Below are positions 29,623 through 38,425 of a stretch of 64,000 nt of DNA, piece by piece. Source of the stretch: Lysobacterales bacterium (GTDB taxonomy: Bacteria; Pseudomonadota; Gammaproteobacteria; Xanthomonadales; Ahniellaceae). The stretch spans positions 907,609 through 971,608 of the forward strand of contig JADJCM010000002.1 in assembly GCA_016703225.1 (NCBI GenBank). The letters are read 5' to 3'. The translations under genes were made by a program, and so were the position numbers. The notes under the pieces are model-generated. The model was given only the letters and a program-made list of their open reading frames with translations, did not search any database and was not told where the DNA came from. The stretch's first letter is position 1. Each line of letters begins with the position of its first letter.

Positions 29623-30561
29623 TCAGTGACCCGATGTGATCGCCTGGATCAACTCGGAGAGCACGCGTTCGCTGTTCTCGAGGTCGACCTGGCAGGTGCC
29701 GGCGGCGAGGTGGCCGCCGCCGCCATACTTGAGACAGATCTCGCCCACGTCGACCCGCGAGCTGCGGTTGACGATCGAGCGGCCGATGGCGAAGGCGGTG
29801 TTCTGTCGCTTCAGGCCCCAGAGCACGTGGATCGAGATGTTGCATGCCGGATACAGCGCGTACAGCATGAAGCGGTTGGTCGCGTAGATGGTTTCTTCGT
29901 CGCGCAGGTCGAGCACCACCAACGGGCCGTGCACCTTGGCGCAGTCGCGAATCTGGTCCTCGGCGCGCTCGCGGTGCACGAAGTACAGGTCGGAGCGCTC
30001 GCGCACGTCGGGAAGCGCGAGGATTTCCTCGATGCTGTGGGTCGCGCAGTAGTCGATCAATTCCATCATCAACTGGTAGTTCGAGACGCGGAAGTCGCGG
30101 AAGCGCCCGAGCCCGGTGCGCGCGTCCATCAGGTAGTTCAGCAGCACCCAGCCTTGCGGATTCAGGATCTCGTCGATCGAGTATTGCGCCGAGTCGGCCT
30201 GGTCGACTGCGGCCATCATTTCTTCGGTGATGTTCGGAAACGCCTCGGCACCGCCGAAGTGGTTGTAGACCACGCGTGCTGCCGAGGGAGCGCCGGCATC
30301 GATCACCAGATTGGCGGGACGGCCACCGGCAAGGCGAACGATTTCGCTGGCGTGGTGGTCGAAGGCCATGTGGCAGCCGGCGACGTAGGGCAAGTTGGTG
30401 GTGATGTCGCGCGGACCGATCTCGACCTTGCCGTCCTGCATGTCCTTCGGATGCACGAAGGTGATTTCGTCGATGATGCCGCGTTGCTTGAGCAGCACCG
30501 CGCACACCAGGCCATCGAAGTCGCTGCGGGTGACCAGACGGTAGCGCTGGGAATTGCTCAT
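29623..30561 (-). CDS. DHH-family phosphoesterase (exopolyphosphatase-like)
   Basis: 312 residues. Metal-dependent phosphoesterase of the DHH/DHHA1 class, which includes exopolyphosphatases, RecJ and nanoRNases. Motifs: RSDFDG (12-17), the DHH signature in AFDHHAS (about 67-73), an Asp in VDQADS and the DHHA1 substrate loop GGGGHLAAG near the C-terminus. It differs from RecJ in size and lacks an OB fold. The substrate (polyphosphate, short RNA or cyclic dinucleotide product) cannot be chosen from sequence. Transcribed alone. Confidence 0.85.
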   Translation of the reverse strand: MSNSQRYRLVTRSDFDGLVCAVLLKQRGIIDEITFVHPKDMQDGKVEIGPRDITTNLPYVAGCHMAFDHHASEIVRLAGGRPANLVIDAGAPSAARVVYNHFGGAEAFPNITEEMMAAVDQADSAQYSIDEILNPQGWVLLNYLMDARTGLGRFRDFRVSNYQLMMELIDYCATHSIEEILALPDVRERSDLYFVHRERAEDQIRDCAKVHGPLVVLDLRDEETIYATNRFMLYALYPACNISIHVLWGLKRQNTAFAIGRSIVNRSSRVDVGEICLKYGGGGHLAAGTCQVDLENSERVLSELIQAITSGH

Positions 30562-30700
30562 GGCGGGGAATCTCCGGAGAACGGGCCTGGCCGGAGTCTA
30601 GCGCCCTCGCGCGCGCTGCGGCGAGTCGGGTTTGCGCGCGGCCGACGGGCGCGGCAAGCTCGGTGGCGGCCGGCTTCGGCCGCTGTCACGAGCGACCCGC

Positions 30701-31276
30701 ATGTCCGCCATCCCAGAACCTTCCGACGTTCCGCTGCAGACCCCCCGGTTGCTGCTGCGCCGGCCGATTGCCGGCGATTTCGAGCGCTTCGCCGAGATGC
30801 TCGGCGACGACGCCAGCGCCCGCCACATCGGCGGCGTGCTGCCGCGCACCGCGGCCTGGCGGCGTTTCCTGCAGATGCCGGGTGCCTGGGCGGTGCAGGG
30901 ATTCGCGATGTTCAGCGTGGTCGAGCAGTCGAGCGGTCGCTGGGTCGGCCAGACCGGGCCGTGGTTTCCAGAAGGCTGGCCGGGTACCGAAATCGGCTGG
31001 TCGTTCCATCGCGATGCCTGGGGCAAGGGTTACGCCAGCGAAGCCGCCACCGCGGCGATCGATTGGACCTTCGCTCATCTCGACTGGAGCGAGGTGATCC
31101 ACAGCATCGATCCGGACAATGCCGCGTCCATCCGCCTCGCCGAGCGACTCGGTTCCAGCTACCGCGGCCCCGGGCAACTGCCTGAACCCTTCGCTGACGC
31201 CAAGATCGGCATCTGGGCGCAGTCGCGCGCACAATGGTTCGCACGGCGCCGCGCAAACGATCTGGAGATCGCATGA
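30701..31276 (+). CDS. GNAT acetyltransferase, RimJ/RimL type
   Basis: 191 residues from the ATG at 30701. The N-terminus TPRLLLRRPIAGDF is the RimJ/RimL-like entry. The acetyl-CoA pyrophosphate loop is in WGKGYASEAATAA, preceded by the EIGWSF strand, and followed by the NAASIRLAERLG helix. These enzymes acetylate protein N-termini or small amines. The stop overlaps the start of the GST gene (ATGA), so the two are co-translated. Confidence 0.88.
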   Translation: MSAIPEPSDVPLQTPRLLLRRPIAGDFERFAEMLGDDASARHIGGVLPRTAAWRRFLQMPGAWAVQGFAMFSVVEQSSGRWVGQTGPWFPEGWPGTEIGWSFHRDAWGKGYASEAATAAIDWTFAHLDWSEVIHSIDPDNAASIRLAERLGSSYRGPGQLPEPFADAKIGIWAQSRAQWFARRRANDLEIA

Positions 31277-31875
31277 TCACCATCCACGGCATGTCGGCGT
31301 CGGGCAACTGCTACAAACTGCAATTGCTGCTGGCGCAGATCGCACGACCCTATCGCTGGGTCGAGGTCGATACTTTGAGCGGCGGGACGCGTACGCCTGA
31401 GTTCCTCGCGAAGAATCCGAACGGCAAGGTGCCGCTGCTCGAACTCGAGGACGGTCGTTGTCTCGCCGAGTCGAACGCGATCCTTTGCTATCTCGCGGAG
31501 GGCTCGGCGTATTTCCCGGCCGATCCGTGGCGGCGCGCGCAAATCCTGCAATGGTTGTTCTTCGAGCAGTACAGCCACGAACCCTATGTCGCGGTTGCGC
31601 GCTTCATCGCGAAATTCCTGCCCGCCGACCATCCGCGTCGCGCCGAGCTGCCGCGTTTGCAGGAGCGCGGCCACCAGGCGCTGGCGGTGATGGAAGGTGA
31701 ACTGGCGACGCGAGACTTCATGCTCGCGAGCGGTTATTCAATCGCCGACATCGCGCTGTATGCCTACACCCACGACGCGCCTGCCGGTGGCGTCGGTCTC
31801 GATGCATACCCGCGCCTGCGAGCGTGGCTGGCGCGGGTCGAGGGGCAGCCGCGCTTCATCGCGCAGCAAGCCTGA
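31273..31875 (+). CDS. Glutathione S-transferase family protein
   Basis: 200 residues, start overlapping the previous stop by four bases. The N-terminal thioredoxin-like domain begins ITIHGMSASGNCYK and has the gamma-Glu binding signature (NGKVPLLEL then ESNAILCYLAE). The C-terminal all-helical domain carries the GYSIADIALYAY N-capping box. Likely glutathione conjugation or peroxide/thioether handling; substrate unknown. Confidence 0.92.
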   Translation: MITIHGMSASGNCYKLQLLLAQIARPYRWVEVDTLSGGTRTPEFLAKNPNGKVPLLELEDGRCLAESNAILCYLAEGSAYFPADPWRRAQILQWLFFEQYSHEPYVAVARFIAKFLPADHPRRAELPRLQERGHQALAVMEGELATRDFMLASGYSIADIALYAYTHDAPAGGVGLDAYPRLRAWLARVEGQPRFIAQQA

Positions 31876-31891
31876 GCGCCAAGCTCCGTCC

Positions 31892-33034
31892 TCAGCGCTG
31901 CTGGGCTTCGGCGCGCATGGCGCGGCGGATCGGCCGCCAGTAGTTGGCGCGGTTCTGTGCTTCGTTGCGGACCAGGTTGTCGGGCAGGCCGGTGCGCGCG
32001 GCGAGCCACGGGACCACGGCCAGGTGACGGGTCGGGGTCACCACGCCGGCCTGGAACCAGTCGCGAAGGATGCGCCCGATGCGGTCGGGATGGCGCCAGG
32101 ACGCCATGTCCCCGGCCACCACCAGCGGCTGCAGCAACTTGGCGTGCTCGAGCAGGGCGTGAAAGCCGACCGCGAGCGAGGGCCATTCGACGCGCGCGCA
32201 GTGCGCCTCCCAGCGCGTCGCCAGCTCGTCCTCGCAACGCCGCAGCTCCAGGTGCTCGGGCGAACCGAGCGCCTTGCCGCGCGCGGCATGGCGCACCGCA
32301 TGCAACTCGAACTCCAGGCGACTCACGCCAGCCAGCGCGGGCGTCCACCATTCCTCGATCGTCCAGTCCTGCGGTTCCGCTGCCGCGTCCCAACCGCGTG
32401 CCAGCGCGCAGCGGCGCTGCAGTCGTTGCAACTCCGTCCAGGCGGCTTCGTCGTCGGGCTTCCGATTCAGGATCTCGATGCAAGCTTGCATTTCGCGATC
32501 GAGCGCCGCGCGCGTGTTGCGCGCCAGCTTGACCGAACGCGCGGTGCTCTCGGAGAGCATTTGCGCGGCCGCGCTGCGTGCGCCGAGTTCGATGCAGCGC
32601 GCCACGCCGCGGCCGTCGTCCTTGCGCGCGTAGCGGTCGCGCACCGCCAGCGCTTCCTGGTACTCGGCCCACCATGCGGTCAATGCGGCGGCCTCCTCGG
32701 CGTTGGCGCAGCGCACTGCCGAACTGAGCATGACCGACACCGAACCCACCGGAACCGTGTTGTCGCTGTCGCGGGCGTAGGTGATGTCGGTGCGCGAGCT
32801 GCGCTCGGCCCACCACCACTGGCCGCAGTACGGGCACTGCCGCACCTCGATCGTGCAGTGCGCACGCGTTCGGCCTTCATCGAGCGCGAGGTCGAGCGGC
32901 TGCGAATCGATCAGGCGCGTGTGCACCAGTTCTTCGAGGATGGTCGGGTGATCGCTCGGCAGCAGCTCGCAGTCGCAGACGCCGTCGGGGAAGGGCGGGT
33001 AGAGCGGACGCACGCTGCGGATGGGAAAGGGCAT
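31892..33034 (-). CDS. Orphan protein with Cys-rich N-terminal region
   Basis: 380 residues. I do not recognise the family. Near the N-terminus are CDCELLP and CPYCGQWWWAER, about 45 residues apart, which could bind zinc. The remainder is helical and Trp-rich (ALTAWWAEYQEAL, WTELQRLQRRCA, WTIEEWWTPAL), with no signal peptide or membrane helix. Codon use is like the host. It diverges from an ECF sigma gene with a 111-base gap, so the two starts share a control region. Confidence 0.7.
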   Translation of the reverse strand: MPFPIRSVRPLYPPFPDGVCDCELLPSDHPTILEELVHTRLIDSQPLDLALDEGRTRAHCTIEVRQCPYCGQWWWAERSSRTDITYARDSDNTVPVGSVSVMLSSAVRCANAEEAAALTAWWAEYQEALAVRDRYARKDDGRGVARCIELGARSAAAQMLSESTARSVKLARNTRAALDREMQACIEILNRKPDDEAAWTELQRLQRRCALARGWDAAAEPQDWTIEEWWTPALAGVSRLEFELHAVRHAARGKALGSPEHLELRRCEDELATRWEAHCARVEWPSLAVGFHALLEHAKLLQPLVVAGDMASWRHPDRIGRILRDWFQAGVVTPTRHLAVVPWLAARTGLPDNLVRNEAQNRANYWRPIRRAMRAEAQQR

Positions 33035-33145
33035 GCCGGGCTCCCGGTGGGCGCGCCCGATCTTGCCAGAACGGCAGGGTCGCGACCGATCGACGTAGAA
33101 TCACGCCGGTCCGGGATCGTGCCGCGCCTTGCACCAGGGGGATTC

Positions 33146-33703
33146 GTGTTCGCAGAGGGATCGATCGACGCTGACCTGCGCAGTGCCCGCAGCGGCGACG
33201 GGGCTGCGCTGGAGCGCCTGCTGCCGGTGATCTACGAGGAGCTGAAACGCATCGCGCGCGGGTTGATGCGCGGCGAGCGTGCCAACCACACGTTGCAGAC
33301 CACGGCGCTGGTGCACGAGGCCTGGCTGCGCATGGCCGCGCAGGACGCCGCCGGCAGCGGCGACCGCCTGTACTTCTTCAGCCTGGCGGCGACGATGATG
33401 CGGCGCATCCTGGTCAACCACGCGCGTGATCGCGCGGCGCAGAAGCGCGGCGATGGCGTCGACCTGGTCAGCCTGTCGGCGGCCGATCAGGTGGCAGCGG
33501 GCGAGTTCGATCTGCTCGGCCTGCACGAAGCGCTGGAGGTGCTGGCCCGGCTCGATGCACGCCAGGCGCGGGTGGTCGAGATGAAGTTCTTCGCTGGCCT
33601 GGAACTGGCCGAGATCGCCGAACTGCTCGGGGTCTCGCTCGCGACCGTCAAGCGCGACTGGACCATGGCGCGGCTGTGGCTGTCGCGCGAGCTGTCGGCA
33701 TGA
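33146..33703 (+). CDS. ECF-type sigma factor, cassette 1
   Basis: 185 residues from a GTG at 33146 with AGGGGGA just upstream. Region 2 (ALERLLPVIYEELKRIARGL ... TTALVHEAWLRM) and region 4 (MKFFAGLELAEIAELLGVSL, then TVKRDWTMARLWL) match the Sigma70_ECF group often found next to Ser/Thr kinases. It would redirect RNA polymerase to its own regulon. No classical membrane anti-sigma factor is next to it; its stop overlaps the kinase start (ATGA), so the kinase is the likely controller. Confidence 0.92.
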   Translation: MFAEGSIDADLRSARSGDGAALERLLPVIYEELKRIARGLMRGERANHTLQTTALVHEAWLRMAAQDAAGSGDRLYFFSLAATMMRRILVNHARDRAAQKRGDGVDLVSLSAADQVAAGEFDLLGLHEALEVLARLDARQARVVEMKFFAGLELAEIAELLGVSLATVKRDWTMARLWLSRELSA

Positions 33704-36480
33704 GTTCGCGCGCGGACGCCGCCCGCTGGCGCGAACTGCAAGACGAGCTCGACCATCTGCTGGAACGGGATGCCGCGGCGCGCAAGACGCGGCTGGACGC
33801 GCTGCGCGCCGCCTCGCCCGAACTGGCCGAGGAGCTGGACTCGCTGCTCGCGCAACTGGATGGTGTGGCGCTGCCCGAAGCCTTGCCGTTGTCGGCGCTG
33901 GCGGCGCTCGATGCCGGGGCCGCGGGCGACGAACGCATCGGACAACGATTCGGTCCGTTCGTGCTCGACGCGCACCTCGGCGAAGGCGGCTCGGGCAGCG
34001 TCTATCGCGCGCATCGCGAGGGCGACTATGCGCAGACCGTCGCGATCAAGCTGCTGCACGGCGGACGTCTCGACGCGATCGGAACGCGGCGCCTGCAGCA
34101 TGAACGCGACCTGCTGCTGCGGCTCGATCACCCGGGCATCGTGCGTCTGGTCGATGCCGGCGTGGCCGTCGACGGACGGCCCTACCTCGCGCTCGAATGC
34201 GTCGATGGCGAAACCCTGGATCGCTACCTGGCCGCGGCGAACCCGGGTGTCGGGCCAAGACTCGAGCTGTTCGCGCAGGTCTGTGATGCCGTCGCCTACG
34301 CGCACCAGCGCCTGCTCGTGCACCGCGACATCAAGCCCGGCAACCTGATGGTGAACCGCGAGGGTAGACCCAAGCTGCTCGACTACGGCATCGGCAAGCT
34401 CCTCGGCGACGCCGGCGACAGCACGCTGACGCGCGACTTCGGCACCTCGCTGACCCCGGCCTACGCCGCACCGGAGCAGTTGCGCGGCGAACCGGTCACC
34501 ACCGCGACCGATGTGCATGCGCTCGGCTTGCTGCTGTTCGAGTTGCTGTGCAACGCGCACCCGTTCCGTCGCGATGGGCGCCGTGACGAGGCCTTGCGCC
34601 AGGCACTGCTGCACGAAGACGCGCCGCCGTTGCTGCGCCAGACCGGGCTGGTCGCAATGCCGAAGTCCTGGCGCATCGATCTGGACCGCATCGTCGCGAT
34701 GGCGCTGGAGAAGGAGCCGCAGCGGCGCTATGCGTCGGCGCGCGAACTGGCCGCCGACGTGCGTGCGGTGCTCGCCGGCCGTCCGGTATCGGCGCGTCGC
34801 GCCAGCGCCGGCTATGTGCTGCGTCGCTTCGTCGGGCGCCATCGCGTCGCGGTGGCCGCGCTCGGCGTGAGCCTGATGCTGCTGTTCGCGGCCACCGCCG
34901 CGGCCTTGTGGCAGTCGCGCGTCGCGGCCGAGCAGCGCGCGCACGCCGAGCGTCGCTTCGAGGACGTGCACCGCTTCGCCAACACCGTGCTGTTCGACTA
35001 CCAGGAACGCATCCGCAAGCTCGCCGGTTCGCTGCCGATGCAGCAGCGGCTCGTCGCCGATGCGCTGGCCTATCTCGAATCGCTGCGGCGCGAGGCCGGC
35101 GACGATGCCGCGCTGCTCGCCGATCTCGCCGCTGCCTACCTGAAGGTCGGCGACCTGCAAGGCAATCCCTATGGCCCGAACATCGCCGACCTGGAGGGCG
35201 CCACGCGCAGTTACGACACCGCCGCGGCCCTGCTGGCGCGCCTGCGCGGAATGGGGCCGGAGGTCGAGTCGCTGCGCCTGCTCGACGCGCGCCTGCAGTC
35301 GCGCCAGGCCGAGTTGCGTCATCAGGCGGGTGAACTGGAGGTCGCGAAGGCGCAGTTCGAGCGCGCGCTGGCGCGCTTCACGGCGCTGCCGTCCGCGTTG
35401 CAGCAGCGCCACGAGGTGGTGATCGAGCAGGCCAACGTCCTCGACCACTACGGCGATCTGCTCGGTCGCGAGAGCGCGGCCTCGCTGAACCAGGTCGATG
35501 CCGCGCGCCAGGCCCACCAGCGCGCGCGGGCACTGCGCGAGGCAGCGCTGGTTGCTCATCCGGACGATGCAGGCTTGCGCTTTGGTCGCTACCAAAGCGA
35601 ACTGCGCGAGGGCGAGTACTGGATCGGCCAGGGGGACATGGCGCAGGCCGAGTCCGCATTGAACGCCGCGTTGCAAACGATTTCCGCGCTGGTTGCCGTC
35701 GATCCGGACGACAGCTTCTATCGCTACGAACAGGCGCTGGTGCATTCGCGCCGGGTGCCGGTGTTCGAGGCGCAGGGCCGGCTCGATGCCTCGGTCGATT
35801 CGGCCTTGCAGGCGCTGGCCACGACCGAGGCGATGCTCGCGCGCGATCCCGGCAACGACATGCTGTGGCAGGCGGTGTCGGCCAGTTGCGGCTGGGCGGC
35901 ACGGCAACTGCTGAAGGCCGATCGTGCCGCCGAAGCCGCGCCGGTGGTGGCACGCCAGATCGAGATCAACCAGCGCTGGTTGCAGGCCGCGCCGGACAAT
36001 CCGGAAGCGCGCTTCGCGCTCTCGCTTGCGCATCGGCGCCAGGGCGAACTGCGCGAAGCCCTGCGCGATTTCGCCGCCGCCGCGAGCAGCCATCGAACGG
36101 CGCTGGAGTTGCAGGCCACGCTGGTGGCGATCTCGCCCGACTTCGCTCTGGGCCAGGCATTGTCGCGCATGCACCTCGGGCGCAACCTGGCGGCGGCGGG
36201 CGAGGTTGTCGCGGCGCGCGAATCGCTGCGCGCGGCGGCGGATGCAATCACCGCGCTGGTCGCCGCAAATCCCGAGGCGACGCGCTATCGCGACCATCAG
36301 GCCGAAGCCTGGGCGCAGCTCGCCGACGCCTGCTGGCAAGCGCAGCCCGATGCGCCGCAGGCGATTTCAGCCGCGCAGTCCGCGCTCGCGATCTGGGACG
36401 CCTTCGCCGCCGAAGGCAAGTTGTCGGTGCCGGCCACCGCGCGCCGCGACGCCCTGCGCGCGCGGCTCTCGCGCGACTGA
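33700..36480 (+). CDS. Transmembrane Ser/Thr kinase with TPR-like domain, cassette 1
   Basis: 926 residues. A short helical N-terminus precedes a kinase domain (about 80-370): glycine loop LGEGGSGSVYRA (~92), Lys in VAIKLL (~117), HRDIKPGNL (~208), and DYG instead of DFG at the metal site (LLDYGIGKL, ~228), then AAPEQ. One transmembrane helix (VAVAALGVSLMLLFAATAAA, about 383-403) is followed by ~500 residues of helical TPR-like repeats that would lie in the periplasm. The design suggests a periplasmic signal read by the repeats and passed to the kinase, with the sigma factor as the probable target. An RCC1 exoprotein gene follows 69 bases later. Confidence 0.93.
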   Translation: MSSRADAARWRELQDELDHLLERDAAARKTRLDALRAASPELAEELDSLLAQLDGVALPEALPLSALAALDAGAAGDERIGQRFGPFVLDAHLGEGGSGSVYRAHREGDYAQTVAIKLLHGGRLDAIGTRRLQHERDLLLRLDHPGIVRLVDAGVAVDGRPYLALECVDGETLDRYLAAANPGVGPRLELFAQVCDAVAYAHQRLLVHRDIKPGNLMVNREGRPKLLDYGIGKLLGDAGDSTLTRDFGTSLTPAYAAPEQLRGEPVTTATDVHALGLLLFELLCNAHPFRRDGRRDEALRQALLHEDAPPLLRQTGLVAMPKSWRIDLDRIVAMALEKEPQRRYASARELAADVRAVLAGRPVSARRASAGYVLRRFVGRHRVAVAALGVSLMLLFAATAAALWQSRVAAEQRAHAERRFEDVHRFANTVLFDYQERIRKLAGSLPMQQRLVADALAYLESLRREAGDDAALLADLAAAYLKVGDLQGNPYGPNIADLEGATRSYDTAAALLARLRGMGPEVESLRLLDARLQSRQAELRHQAGELEVAKAQFERALARFTALPSALQQRHEVVIEQANVLDHYGDLLGRESAASLNQVDAARQAHQRARALREAALVAHPDDAGLRFGRYQSELREGEYWIGQGDMAQAESALNAALQTISALVAVDPDDSFYRYEQALVHSRRVPVFEAQGRLDASVDSALQALATTEAMLARDPGNDMLWQAVSASCGWAARQLLKADRAAEAAPVVARQIEINQRWLQAAPDNPEARFALSLAHRRQGELREALRDFAAAASSHRTALELQATLVAISPDFALGQALSRMHLGRNLAAAGEVVAARESLRAAADAITALVAANPEATRYRDHQAEAWAQLADACWQAQPDAPQAISAAQSALAIWDAFAAEGKLSVPATARRDALRARLSRD

Positions 36481-36549
36481 GCCTTTTCGCCCCGGTTCCG
36501 TGCGTGTACCGGAAACGACGCCATCGCGTCGCATCTGGAGACGACCGAC

Positions 36550-37755
36550 ATGGCTACCCCCTCGCTTTCCTCCCGGGCGCTCGCGGCAGCGCTGGTCGGC
36601 CTCGCCGTGCTGCTGCTGCAGCCGGTCACGGCGCAGGCACAGCAAATGGCCGCCGGAGCTGGACACACCTGCGCGATCGTCCCCGGCGGCAACCTGCACT
36701 GCTGGGGTTGGGATGAACAGGGGCAACTCGGCGACAGTGCGCCGCACTACAGCATCGCCGAACCGGTGCGGGCCGAAGGCTTGACCGACGTGGTCTCGGT
36801 CGACGGTGGCAGCCAGCACACCTGCGCGGCAACCAGCACCGGCGGCGCCTGGTGCTGGGGCTACAACCGCTGGGGACAGATCGGCAATGGCAGTGGCGCG
36901 AGTCCAGCCACGCCGACGCCGGTGGTGGGTATCAGCACCGCGCTGTCCGTCGCCACCGGCGGCAATCACAGCTGCGCATTGCTCGCCGCGGGCTCGGTGT
37001 GGTGCTGGGGCCACGGCTACCACGGCCAGCTTGGCTCGGGCACGTTCACCGAGAGCAACGTCCCGGTGCAGGCCGCAGGCATCGCGGCCGCCACTGCCAT
37101 CGCGACCGGGGAAAACCACAGCTGCGCCATCGTCGGCGCCGGCGCGATCAAGTGCTGGGGTCGCAACCATCAGGGACAGCTCGGCAACGGCGCGGTCGAT
37201 GCCGACCCGGGCGTACTCGGGGCCGTCGATGTGTTCGGCATCAGCAACGCGGTCGCGCTCGCCGCCGGTGCCAACCACACCTGCGCGCTGCTGCAGGGTG
37301 GCGCGGTGCGCTGCTGGGGCCACGGCGGTTACGGCAACCTGGGCAATGGCGCCAGCGGCGACAGCGCGGTGCCGGTGGCGGTCAGCGGCATCGCCGACGC
37401 CACCGCGATCGCGTCGGGCGACTTCCACGCCTGCGTGATTCGCTCGGGTGGCGCAATGAGCTGCTGGGGCTACAACTGGTTCGGCACCGTGGGCGATGGC
37501 AGCAATCGCAACAACCGCGAGAGTCCGGTGGTCGTGGTCGGCGTCGGCGACGTCACCGCGATCGCCGCCGGCGCGGAACACACCTGCGCCCGCGTGCGAG
37601 AAGACCCGATCAACGTCATGTGCTGGGGCCACGGCAACTTCGGGCAACTGGGCGACGGCCAGGTCGGCGGCGTGCATGAACGACCAAGTCCCGCCTTCGT
37701 GCTCGGCGGCCCGCTAGATATCGTCTTCGGCGGCGAACCGGGCGACTTCGAGTAG
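36550..37755 (+). CDS. Secreted RCC1-repeat beta-propeller protein
   Basis: 401 residues with a signal peptide (ALVGLAVLLLQPVTAQAQ). It has about seven blades, each with the RCC1 pattern: HTCAIV or HSCAL, then CWGWDEQGQLGDG-type turns. Paired Cys in each blade suggest disulphides, fitting an exported location. The C-terminus IVFGGEPGDFE is a looser form of the DGFE-type tail of other secreted proteins here. It is the third gene of cassette 1. Bacterial RCC1 proteins are binding scaffolds; the ligand is unknown. Confidence 0.88.
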   Translation: MATPSLSSRALAAALVGLAVLLLQPVTAQAQQMAAGAGHTCAIVPGGNLHCWGWDEQGQLGDSAPHYSIAEPVRAEGLTDVVSVDGGSQHTCAATSTGGAWCWGYNRWGQIGNGSGASPATPTPVVGISTALSVATGGNHSCALLAAGSVWCWGHGYHGQLGSGTFTESNVPVQAAGIAAATAIATGENHSCAIVGAGAIKCWGRNHQGQLGNGAVDADPGVLGAVDVFGISNAVALAAGANHTCALLQGGAVRCWGHGGYGNLGNGASGDSAVPVAVSGIADATAIASGDFHACVIRSGGAMSCWGYNWFGTVGDGSNRNNRESPVVVVGVGDVTAIAAGAEHTCARVREDPINVMCWGHGNFGQLGDGQVGGVHERPSPAFVLGGPLDIVFGGEPGDFE

Positions 37756-37765
37756 CGCCGCCGCC

Positions 37766-38314
37766 TCAGCGCAGCTGCGCCGCGACGCGCACGACCGGAT
37801 CGATCGACACCGATCCGCTCTGGTCCATGAGCTGCACGTGCCGGTCCTCGATCATGCACTGCAGCCGCATCGTGCGTGCAGCGAGGCCGGCGAGGGCGGT
37901 GACCGATTCGCCCGGCAGGTCGATTACGCTCAGGTTCTTGCGATTGAGGCCCGAGCCGACCTTGTCCCACCAGACCTGGGCGCCGCGGCCGCTGTAGGTG
38001 TAGATCAACACATGCCGCGCGCGGCCACAGGCCTTGCGGATTCTGGCCTCGTCCGGTTGCCCGGTCTCGATCCACAGCCCGATTTCACCGGTGTCGTCGC
38101 GCAGCCACAGGTCGGGCTCGTCCTCCGTGCTCAGGCCGCGGCCGAAGCTCAGGCGCTCATCGGCGTTCATCGCGAACGCGAGCAGCCGCACCATCATCCG
38201 TTCCTCGGTTTCCGAGGGATGCAGGGCCAGGGTGAGATTGTGTTCCTGGTAGTAGTGGCGATCGAGGTCGGAGACCTGCAACTCGACTTTGTAGACGGTG
38301 GATTTGGGTGACAT
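37766..38314 (-). CDS. yaeQ: YaeQ family protein
   Basis: 182 residues, the usual length. Typical starts and motifs: KSTVYKVELQVSDLDR, LTLALHPSETEERMMVRLLA, LSTEDEPDLWLRDDTGEI and WIETGQPDEARIRKA. The fold is related to PD-(D/E)xK nucleases. Overproduction of the family compensates for RfaH loss in transcription elongation tests, but the mechanism is unclear. It diverges from the E1 gene. Confidence 0.95.
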   Translation of the reverse strand: MSPKSTVYKVELQVSDLDRHYYQEHNLTLALHPSETEERMMVRLLAFAMNADERLSFGRGLSTEDEPDLWLRDDTGEIGLWIETGQPDEARIRKACGRARHVLIYTYSGRGAQVWWDKVGSGLNRKNLSVIDLPGESVTALAGLAARTMRLQCMIEDRHVQLMDQSGSVSIDPVVRVAAQLR

Positions 38315-38425
38315 CCGCCCAGCCTAACGCAAAGCCGCTGCGGGCGGCGTTGGCCTTCCCCAATTCCGCCCGCATTCGCCGCGGTCGAGCCCGTAGAATG
38401 CGCCTCTTTTCCAAGCGTCCCTGCC

